Assembly (NCBI RefSeq): GCF_001902635.1
Contig: NZ_MJAO01000013.1
Span: forward strand, 95,798 to 159,797
DNA from: Serratia marcescens
GTDB taxonomy: Bacteria > Pseudomonadota > Gammaproteobacteria > Enterobacterales > Enterobacteriaceae
Length of the DNA stretch: 64,000 bases
Direction: 5' to 3'
The notes under the pieces are model-generated. The model saw only the letters and a program-made list of their open reading frames with translations, was not told where the DNA came from and ran no database searches. Each line of letters starts with the position of its first letter. Position 1 is the first letter of the stretch. This document shows, in pieces, positions 27,885 to 34,945 of the stretch. Position numbers and translations under genes: made by a program.

Positions 27885-29135
27885 ATGCTCAGGCTTTCTC
27901 CTGTTCAACCTCGTCAAAAGGTGACCATTGACGATATTTTTTCTGAAGCTGATGATCTAGGTTTACTGGTGGTTGAGCCACTGAAAATGTACTCACCTAC
28001 TGGTAATCTGTCTGTCAGTCGATTAGAAGAAATTAATGCCTTTTATGTGGTTCACGGCCATCCTCCTCTAACCGATTCGGAGGAGTTTAAAGAAACGCTG
28101 CTTGCTCAACGTTTGAGAGCACTCAGGGATAACAAACAATGCCATGAGGTATTGCAGCCGTTTGATATCCACGGCTTGCTTGCGAGTGAAAACACCGAGA
28201 ATATCCATGAATCATCAGTCCCCCCTGTCGTGGTTGATAAATCAGAGCTGGTCACCTCGCTGGACGATATCTTTACAGATGACGATGATGGGCTACTCTC
28301 ATTTTCGGCACCCGATATTTTCACCTTAAAACATATCCCTATTGAAAAGAAAGCTCAGCCGGACGAGATTGCAAAACGGCAACCTTGCCCCGATTTCAAT
28401 CGCTTTGCCCCGCTGTTTGACACCGTCCAAAATGGCCTAAAAACGGGAGCGTTTTCATTTGTACGTTTCCGCCATGAGTTAAAAATTCATGAAGGTGATT
28501 TTTTCATTCTCAACGGAGTGATGGGCTATGTAGATAAAGTCGGTGAGCGGTTAGACGAGTACGGTCCCTGGAATGCCAGATTGCATCTAGTATTCGAAAA
28601 CGGGACTGAGTTGAATATGCTTTTTCTCTCACTCACACATGGTCTTGTTCGTGATACAGAAGGCCGTAAAATTGTGCTGAATGGACATGTGATTCGACCT
28701 GATGAGACACCTGTTCCTACGGGATTTGTCTATGTTCTTGCAACACATAGCAATCAACCCGCTCTTCAACGTTACAAATCTGATTTGTATAAAATTGGCT
28801 TTACCGAAGGAACGGTCGAAGAACGCATTAAGCACGCGGAGAAGGATAAAACCTTTCTTGAAGCACCGGTGCGGATTGTCATGACCACACAATGCTTCAA
28901 TATCAACACCCAAAAACTTGAAGCGCTTATTCATGGTTTTTTAGGCAAGCAACGGCTCAACCTCACACTGCGAGGCTTAGATGGTCAGGTTTATCATCCA
29001 CGAGAATGGTTCCATGCACCTTTAGCGACTGTGCTCTCGGTGATTAAATACATTCTTGACGGTACTATATCGCAATACCGGATGGATAATACTACTGGGA
29101 AAATTGTAGCTAAGAGAGATGCGAATCATCAATAA
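27885..29135 (+). CDS. GIY-YIG (T5orf172) nuclease-domain protein
   Basis: A 416-residue protein. The C-terminal part (about 280-385) has a T5orf172/GIY-YIG nuclease signature: GFVYVLATHSN, LYKIGFTEGTVEERIKHAEK, then a late conserved EALIHGFLGKQRL and REWFHAP. The N-terminal 280 residues are not recognised. They contain a duplicated acidic motif, TIDDIFSEADDLGLL (14-28) and SLDDIFTDDDDGLL (125-138). Third gene of the methyltransferase-helicase set and its only visible nuclease, so it is the likely cutting subunit. The start follows the helicase stop by 3 bases. Confidence 0.8.
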   Translation: MLRLSPVQPRQKVTIDDIFSEADDLGLLVVEPLKMYSPTGNLSVSRLEEINAFYVVHGHPPLTDSEEFKETLLAQRLRALRDNKQCHEVLQPFDIHGLLASENTENIHESSVPPVVVDKSELVTSLDDIFTDDDDGLLSFSAPDIFTLKHIPIEKKAQPDEIAKRQPCPDFNRFAPLFDTVQNGLKTGAFSFVRFRHELKIHEGDFFILNGVMGYVDKVGERLDEYGPWNARLHLVFENGTELNMLFLSLTHGLVRDTEGRKIVLNGHVIRPDETPVPTGFVYVLATHSNQPALQRYKSDLYKIGFTEGTVEERIKHAEKDKTFLEAPVRIVMTTQCFNINTQKLEALIHGFLGKQRLNLTLRGLDGQVYHPREWFHAPLATVLSVIKYILDGTISQYRMDNTTGKIVAKRDANHQ

Positions 29136-29255
29136 GGAGGTTGGTGAGCAATTCCACTGCAGTCACTAGAAACCCCAGCAACAGAGCGAAGCCAAAGTTT
29201 GGCTTGTCCGTGCTGCGATGCTATTTTCTAGGAAGGAAAATTAAGGGAGGTAAGT

Positions 29256-30404
29256 ATGTTTGAGTCGATTGAGCCACTGGACGTATACAATAAGAATATC
29301 AATATACTGATTGGCTCAGGCGCTTCAGCAGACTTGTTCCCGACGCTTGCTCTCGCCCTTAAAGACGCTCAGGGGAGCAGGGAAACGATTGAGACACTCG
29401 CCACGAAGTTTGAAAGCTGCCCTGAGAAGCGAACCGCCTTGTTCATGCACTACTACAACACGTGCATTTTTCCAGTCCAGACCTTCAATCCAAGTTCAAT
29501 CACCTCAGATGATGGAAACGAAAATCTCAAGAATTATGATGTTTTCTTGACAACTCTTTTAGGACTTCTAGACAGAAGGAAAGATCTCAACCGCAAGATC
29601 AATATTTTTACCACTAACTATGATGGATGCCTGACCCATGTAGCTGACAGTATTCTCATGAAGGGCTCACATGATTTTGTGGTGAATGATGGCACTTCAG
29701 GTTTTCACAGGAAGCATTTGCATTCCAAGAACTTCAGTACGTTCCAATGTCAAACCGGAATATTTGAACGTAGCAACTACGGTATCCCACAGCTTAACAT
29801 CATTCACCTTCATGGTTCTGTCTACTGGTCCAAAAGCGGTGAGAAGATTGAAGTCAATTACCGCAATGATTTCAATAATATTTTGACAAAACAGACAATT
29901 GAAAATCTGAATAGATATTCTGTGTTTCTTGGTACCAAAGATAACCAGACCGAAGACATCCCCGACTTGTCCTTCAACAAAGAGCAGATGGACACCTTCT
30001 GGGATGAGTACAACAAGCTCCCTATCGTGAACCCCACTAAGTGGAAGTTTTACGAGACTGTCTTTGAAGAGCATTACTACCAGATGCTCAGACTATTAAG
30101 CTATGAGCTTGAGAAGCCAAACTCCATACTCATCACATTCGGTTTTTCATTTGCAGATGAGCACATTCTCAGGCTTATCCAACGCTCCCTCTCCAATCCG
30201 CAACTTCATACCTTCATTTGTTGCTACAGCGACGACAGCGCGAACAGTATGCGCGAAGAATTCAAGCTATGGAAAAACGTCCAAGTCATTGGACCGCCGG
30301 AAGACATGAAGATGGACTTCACCAATTTCAACAGGTATGTATTCTCTCTCAAGCCAGAGAAGTACGAACCATCGGTCCCGGCTGCAGACGAGGATACGCT
30401 ATGA
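29256..30404 (+). CDS. SIR2-domain effector of a SIR2-HerA system
   Basis: A 382-residue SIR2-family protein. The NAD-binding loop ILIGSGASADLFP is at residues 17-29, TTNYDGCLTHV near 119 supplies the NxD motif, and HLHGSVYWSK near 186 supplies the catalytic histidine. ITFGFSFADEH is the late SIR2 motif. Bacterial SIR2 effectors deplete NAD+ on phage infection. In SIR2-HerA systems the SIR2 protein assembles with a HerA hexamer and may act as nuclease and NADase. GGGAGGTAAGT precedes the ATG. It overlaps herA by 4 bases (ATGA). 120 bases separate it from the GIY-YIG gene. Confidence 0.88.
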   Translation: MFESIEPLDVYNKNINILIGSGASADLFPTLALALKDAQGSRETIETLATKFESCPEKRTALFMHYYNTCIFPVQTFNPSSITSDDGNENLKNYDVFLTTLLGLLDRRKDLNRKINIFTTNYDGCLTHVADSILMKGSHDFVVNDGTSGFHRKHLHSKNFSTFQCQTGIFERSNYGIPQLNIIHLHGSVYWSKSGEKIEVNYRNDFNNILTKQTIENLNRYSVFLGTKDNQTEDIPDLSFNKEQMDTFWDEYNKLPIVNPTKWKFYETVFEEHYYQMLRLLSYELEKPNSILITFGFSFADEHILRLIQRSLSNPQLHTFICCYSDDSANSMREEFKLWKNVQVIGPPEDMKMDFTNFNRYVFSLKPEKYEPSVPAADEDTL

Positions 30405-32176
30405 ATATCGTAGTTGGTGAAGTCATCGCAGTCAGTGGGGTACGCATCTCTCTTCGTATTTTTGAAGACTCCAGCCATGAGACCATCTTCTACGGAGGCG
30501 TTAAGTATCGGGGAATTTCACTCAGGGAACACGTCACCATTCAGCGAGGCTTCATAGATATTGTCTGCCTTGTTGAAGGCGAGTTTCTGGACGAGAAAAG
30601 GCTTGAGGCTGAAGCTGAGAAAATCCATTACATCCGAAAGGTGGATGTTCGACCCATCGGCTACATCGTGGATGACAAGTTTTTTGAAGGCGTGAAATAC
30701 ATGCCGATGATTAGGGATAAGGCATCCCTTCTCAGCGAGCTAATGGTGGGGAGAATCTATGGGTCCGAGGGAAAAACTGATTTCTCTATTGGGTCTATGC
30801 TCAAAGAGAATGTGCCCATCAACTTACCATGGACACGGTTATTCAATAGCCATCTAGGTATCTTTGGCAATACCGGAAGCGGTAAGTCTAATACGCTAGC
30901 GAAACTCTATACGACCCTCTTTAACAAGAGGCTCCCAGCACTCAAGAGCAAGAGTCTGTTTGTTATCATTGATTTCAATGGCGAATATACCGAAGACCAG
31001 ATTCTGTTGGCCAAGGACAAGCGGATAACTGTGCTGGACTCTAAAAAAGCCAAGCACAAATTCAAGATTGAAGCCGTTCACTTTTGGGATGTAGAAACAC
31101 TGAGTCTACTGTTCCAAGCTACTACCAATACACAGCAGCCGTTTTTGCGCCGCGTCCTGTCTGGCAAGGATAAATTTAAAGATGTGCAGCTAAAAAGGTA
31201 TGTGGAAAAGGTTTTTGAGAAGGTCTTTAGTACTGGTGAGGCTAAATCAGATGCGTTGGACCTGAGTCGTGAAATTGCGCGGATGATTGACTGCGAGTCG
31301 TTGCAGAATCATCTTAAGGGAATAATTTATTACAATAAAGATAAGTATTTCAAGCATAGCAACGGCACTTACTACAACTCAAATGGCAATGGTTTTGACT
31401 TAAACATTAAGCCCATCATTAATGAGAATGTTAATTTAGATAGCATCGATCCGTTCGACGAACTTATCTTGAGGTGTTACCTTCAACTTTGTTCAGATAT
31501 CGTGTTCGGCTATGCCCAATATGAACATATTCAGCCAGTGCTTGCCAGGGCTAAATCATCTACCTCGGCTCTTCGCAATGTCCTTGAAATTGTTGATGTG
31601 CCACCACCACCGCATCTCTTGCATGTCATCTCTTTGAAGAAATGCAAGAATGAGATCAAGAAGATCTTGCCATTGCTTATCGCCAAAAATTTCTACACGA
31701 ATCACAAAGACGCAGAGAACCTGAAGAGTCCGCCGAGTAGAACCCTTCACCTTATCATTGATGAAGCCCACAACATCTTGTCAGATCAGTCCACTCGTGA
31801 GCATGAAATATGGAAAGACTACCGACTTGAACTCTTTGAAGAAATTATCAAGGAAGGGCGCAAGTATGGCGTCTACCTCACTCTCTCCAGTCAACGGCCA
31901 GCTGACATTTCACCCACTATTGTTTCCCAAATTCACAACTTCTTCATACACCGGTTGGTGAACGATCGTGACCTCATGCTACTGGACAACACCATCAGTA
32001 CCTTGGACTCCAGTTCCAAGGCTCTCATCCCGACTCTAGCCAAAGGCTGTTGCGTAGTAACAGGAACGGCATTTGATCTGCCAATGATCCTGAAAATTGA
32101 CCCACTGCTGAAGCAGCATCGGCCCAGCAGTGATGATGTAAACCTTGAAGAGCTTTGGGCAATGCCTCCCGTTTAG
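30401..32176 (+). CDS. HerA-type ATPase of a SIR2-HerA system
   Basis: A 591-residue HerA/FtsK-like ATPase. The N-terminal beta-barrel domain (MNIVVGEVIAVSGVRISLRI) is typical of HerA. Walker A is FGNTGSGKSNTLAKLY (about 153-168), Walker B is LHLIIDEAHNIL, and the sensor region is LSSQRPADISPT. It would form a hexamer that regulates or scaffolds the SIR2 effector. The true start at 30401 overlaps the SIR2 stop; a longer frame reading back into SIR2 is an artefact. The gene ends 60 bases before an IS3 remnant. Confidence 0.88.
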   Translation: MNIVVGEVIAVSGVRISLRIFEDSSHETIFYGGVKYRGISLREHVTIQRGFIDIVCLVEGEFLDEKRLEAEAEKIHYIRKVDVRPIGYIVDDKFFEGVKYMPMIRDKASLLSELMVGRIYGSEGKTDFSIGSMLKENVPINLPWTRLFNSHLGIFGNTGSGKSNTLAKLYTTLFNKRLPALKSKSLFVIIDFNGEYTEDQILLAKDKRITVLDSKKAKHKFKIEAVHFWDVETLSLLFQATTNTQQPFLRRVLSGKDKFKDVQLKRYVEKVFEKVFSTGEAKSDALDLSREIARMIDCESLQNHLKGIIYYNKDKYFKHSNGTYYNSNGNGFDLNIKPIINENVNLDSIDPFDELILRCYLQLCSDIVFGYAQYEHIQPVLARAKSSTSALRNVLEIVDVPPPPHLLHVISLKKCKNEIKKILPLLIAKNFYTNHKDAENLKSPPSRTLHLIIDEAHNILSDQSTREHEIWKDYRLELFEEIIKEGRKYGVYLTLSSQRPADISPTIVSQIHNFFIHRLVNDRDLMLLDNTISTLDSSSKALIPTLAKGCCVVTGTAFDLPMILKIDPLLKQHRPSSDDVNLEELWAMPPV

Positions 32177-32259
32177 GGCAGAGTTTTTATGCTGTCGCTC
32201 CGTTACTTATTAGACGTCAATTACTTTTGCCATCCGGTGTAAGTACACCCGTTTTAGTT

Positions 32260-32571
32260 TCACGCACTTTTTGAGATTTCCGGGTTTTCAGTTATCAGCC
32301 GGTATTCTTCCGGTGTCAGGTTATTCAGGGATTCATGAGGGCGCTCGCTGTTATATTCAGCCAGCCAGCGCTCTGTAATTTCCCGTGCTTCATTCAGTGT
32401 TCTGAACAGATAAAAATCCAGTATTTCTGTCCTGTACGTACGGTTGAACCGTTCGATAAAGGCATTCTGCGTGGGCTTGCCGGGCCTGATAAATTCCTGC
32501 ATCACACCATGTTCTTCTGCCCATTGTGCCAGCGTCAGCGAGATCAGCTCCGGACCGTTATCCATCCGCAT
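32260..32571 (-). pseudogene. IS3 transposase OrfB, C-terminal fragment
   Basis: The last 103 codons of an IS3-family transposase catalytic protein. MRMDNGPELIS holds the second catalytic Asp, IRPGKPTQNAFIERFNRTYR holds the catalytic Glu, and the fragment continues RPHESLNNLTPEEY. The first Asp and upstream catalytic core are deleted, so it is inactive. Confidence 0.88.
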
Positions 32572-32575
32572 TTTC

Positions 32576-32654
32576 AGCGGATAACGGTGCGTCCGGCTTC
32601 GACGGACTTCAGAACGGCGATGATCTGGTGTTCGGTGAATCGGGTTTTGCGCAT
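32576..32654 (-). pseudogene. IS3 transposase OrfA, N-terminal fragment
   Basis: Starts MRKTRFTEHQIIAVLKSVEA, the N-terminus of an IS3-family OrfA helix-turn-helix protein, with GGAGGAG upstream. It runs into the deletion junction after about 24 codons and stops (GRTVIR then stop) just before the OrfB remnant. Confidence 0.8.
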
Positions 32655-32758
32655 GGCGATCTCCTCCGGGGACATAATCAGTATGCCGGAAGATCTCTAA
32701 ATGTGAATGGTCCGTTTTGCAGGGATACTTACACGGCGTCCACTCAGTACCTTCTGAT

Positions 32759-32866
32759 TTAATTCGCCATTAGCGTAACCATTCTGGTTTTTCTAACTAC
32801 CAGTCTCTCTTCTGCCGGACTGCCGCGGATCTCCGATTCGATAGCGTACAGCGACCCGATGCGATT
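32759..32866 (-). pseudogene. Probable IS66-family transposase fragment
   Basis: The minus strand reads RIGSLYAIESEIRGSPAEER and continues LVVRKTRM before a stop. This resembles the RI..LYAIE.E.RG..PE.R..R segment of IS66 TnpC. Both ends are degraded and no other part of IS66 is clear. From 32867 to 33160 I see no gene, only degenerate sequence and the ribosome site (AGAGGAAATAACG) of the next gene. Confidence 0.5.
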
Positions 32867-33160
32867 GCCCACGTTAGGTACATTGCCGTTGTGTTGATTC
32901 GCCGCAACCTGGACTCCGCTGGCGATATGGGCGTCACAGATATTGGCCTGGTATTCCGTTTTTCTCCGTCACACCAGTTAATGCAGCGAACGTAGCCGCC
33001 CTCGGCTAAAATCATGGACTAGCACAGATATGCCCGAAATAACGAAGGAGAGGAAGTGAAGTAACCCGAAGACGGTATAAAAACTGTATTCCCGTTACCG
33101 ACACGGAGGAGGCTTCAGTGAATAATGGGCATACGCAGATGCTAACCAGAGGAAATAACG

Positions 33161-33976
33161 ATGATTATTGATGTTAATGATGCCCCGATGATTGCACTGG
33201 AACTCCTGAAAGCAAAACTCCATGAATGGCGGGATTCGCCCAGCCCGGTATGGCCTACAACCTGGCCGGTTTTTGAATATCTCATCGATCGCCATGATGA
33301 AATGGCTCCGATTTATAGAGAAATATCCTCTCTCAGTATCACCGGGCAACGCCTGTGGCTTCTTCTGGAACAGTTTGTTCATACGGGTAGCTTCGGGACA
33401 GAGGAACGCTACGCTGAGCTGCGAGCTAATCACCAGGAACTGACGAAGCTGAATGAAGATATTAGCATAATGAGTATTCGGTTGGCGGAAATGTTAGAGA
33501 GACGTTCAGCATTGCTGAATCATAGTGACCATTTCTATTGTGAGCGGATGCACAGCCTAACGGATTTCATTGATGACGCTGGAGAGGGAAATGGTTATTA
33601 CCAGCTTTACCTCAAACCAGAATTACAACCACTTAAGCGTTACGATCTCAAATACTGGCCTGGTATTGCTGATATTCTTCGCTCCTTGGGGATGGATGAT
33701 GTGAATGTTACGTGCGCTGATGAAGCGACAGAGGCAATTATTAAAGCTCGCAGGCCCTCTCTGACGGATTTCTTCAGGGAATTGTTTAATCGTATTGATG
33801 AGTATAAGACAGGCCATTGGTACTCGCTACCACAGACTTTTAAACTCTCAGATGCCGCGCTGGCGACCATTTGCAATATCACGCGCGATCTGCCCCCGGA
33901 TGAGGTTATTGATGCCGCTTACGTGAAGCGGACCCGTCATCGGCTGAAGGAACAGGGGTTCAGCGCGGTATGGTAA
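33161..33976 (+). CDS. Hypothetical protein of unknown function
   Basis: A 271-residue protein I do not recognise. No signal peptide or membrane segment is seen. Residues about 85-125 (ELRANHQELTKLNEDISIMS and following) could form a coiled coil. The C-terminal part (FKLSDAALATICNITRDLPP, then VKRTRHRLKEQGFSAVW) looks basic and may bind nucleic acid. It has a good ribosome site (AGAGGAAATAACG). It sits between IS debris and the convergent HNH-ATPase operon in a defence-rich region, so a defence or regulatory role is possible but only inferred. Confidence 0.75.
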   Translation: MIIDVNDAPMIALELLKAKLHEWRDSPSPVWPTTWPVFEYLIDRHDEMAPIYREISSLSITGQRLWLLLEQFVHTGSFGTEERYAELRANHQELTKLNEDISIMSIRLAEMLERRSALLNHSDHFYCERMHSLTDFIDDAGEGNGYYQLYLKPELQPLKRYDLKYWPGIADILRSLGMDDVNVTCADEATEAIIKARRPSLTDFFRELFNRIDEYKTGHWYSLPQTFKLSDAALATICNITRDLPPDEVIDAAYVKRTRHRLKEQGFSAVW

Positions 33977-34039
33977 ATTGCATCTATTACTTCCCCCGCT
34001 TTCATGGACGGGGGATTTTTGAGGACAGCATAAATGGCT

Positions 34040-34945
34040 TTACAGAATCAGTTCCGTCGGAAACAACGCTTTAAATTCTGTTTCCAGGGTGGCCAGATGC
34101 AGATTGATATAAGCTCGTGACATGGCAGACCATTCCTCCTGGCTGTCCTTATACGCCGTTAGTGACTGTATTTCATCAATAAAATTGGCTTCAAAGACAT
34201 GGCGTTCTGTCGGTTTGAGTTGCGCAACACTGGAGGCTAACCGACGAATACTGGTCATTCTTAAACTAATATCATCCAGTTTCTTTTTGCGTTTTTCAAG
34301 CAGTCGCTTGCGATTCAGTCCGCACAGACTGATGGTGGTTTCTGCCCGTTCATCCAGATGTATGAGAAAAGGATAATTCAGTTGAGTAAAAATCCATTTC
34401 AGATGCCGGGCAGGATCATCCTTACACGGGTTTAGGAGCAAAGGTTGTTCTCGCATTACATGATGACTGGGCCGGGTACATCGTGCAGACCCAGGTGCGA
34501 TCGGGAAATGATTTTGTTTACCGCTTAATCTCTCTGTTGTTTCCAGCTGCACTTGTCTATCAGACGTAAGTGTATAATGCAATTTGCGACGATGGCTGTT
34601 GCAGTCGTTACAGCTGGGCAATAAATTATCCCAGTCAGCTGCCAGCCACCAGTACCCTGGGTGTTCCGGCTCACCGCTAACACCGCCTTTAGGACGGTAG
34701 TGTTCAACGGCCACCGGCTGAGTGGCCGAATAATCCGTTTCGCAGTAGGCACACTTGTTATGAAAGAGGGTATTTAACGCTTTAACAACATCAGGCGCTT
34801 TGTATACAGCAAAAGGATAAGCCGATGCATCTGTTTTTTTCTGGCGATAATAGGTTTTTGCTTTTGTAAGCTCTGTCGCAGCAGCTGACTTGTTTCCTCT
34901 CAGCGATGCTGGCTTTTTGATAAGACGCTTTTCAACAAGGATCAC
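34040..34945 (-). CDS. HNH endonuclease, PtuB/TIGR02646-like
   Basis: A 301-residue protein with a complete HNH fold: CAYCETD (near residue 67), VEHYRPKGG, GYWWLAADWDNLLPSC and CNDCNSHRRK. This is the arrangement of TIGR02646 proteins, which include PtuB of Septu and the HNH partners of some retrons. It starts MILVEKRLIKKP, typical of the family. The start overlaps the upstream ATPase stop by 4 bases, so the two are one translational unit. Predicted to nick or cut DNA (or tRNA in some families) under ATPase control. Confidence 0.85.
   Translation of the reverse strand: MILVEKRLIKKPASLRGNKSAAATELTKAKTYYRQKKTDASAYPFAVYKAPDVVKALNTLFHNKCAYCETDYSATQPVAVEHYRPKGGVSGEPEHPGYWWLAADWDNLLPSCNDCNSHRRKLHYTLTSDRQVQLETTERLSGKQNHFPIAPGSARCTRPSHHVMREQPLLLNPCKDDPARHLKWIFTQLNYPFLIHLDERAETTISLCGLNRKRLLEKRKKKLDDISLRMTSIRRLASSVAQLKPTERHVFEANFIDEIQSLTAYKDSQEEWSAMSRAYINLHLATLETEFKALFPTELIL

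Larger units (their letters stand above)
32237..32734 (-). mobile_element. Internally deleted IS3-family element
   Basis: A short (about 500 bases) IS3-family copy with both ends preserved. The inward-reading ends are GTGTAAGTACACCCGTTTTA on the left and GTGTAAGTATCCCTGCAAAA on the right. Between them only the first 24 or so codons of orfA and the last 100 or so of orfB remain. No clear target duplication was found. It could be mobilised only by a transposase supplied in trans. Confidence 0.8.

Noticed and set aside
30218..30400. 61-codon extension of herA into the SIR2 gene
   Set aside because: The HerA N-terminal barrel starts at the ATG at 30401, which overlaps the SIR2 stop; the upstream part is SIR2 in another frame.
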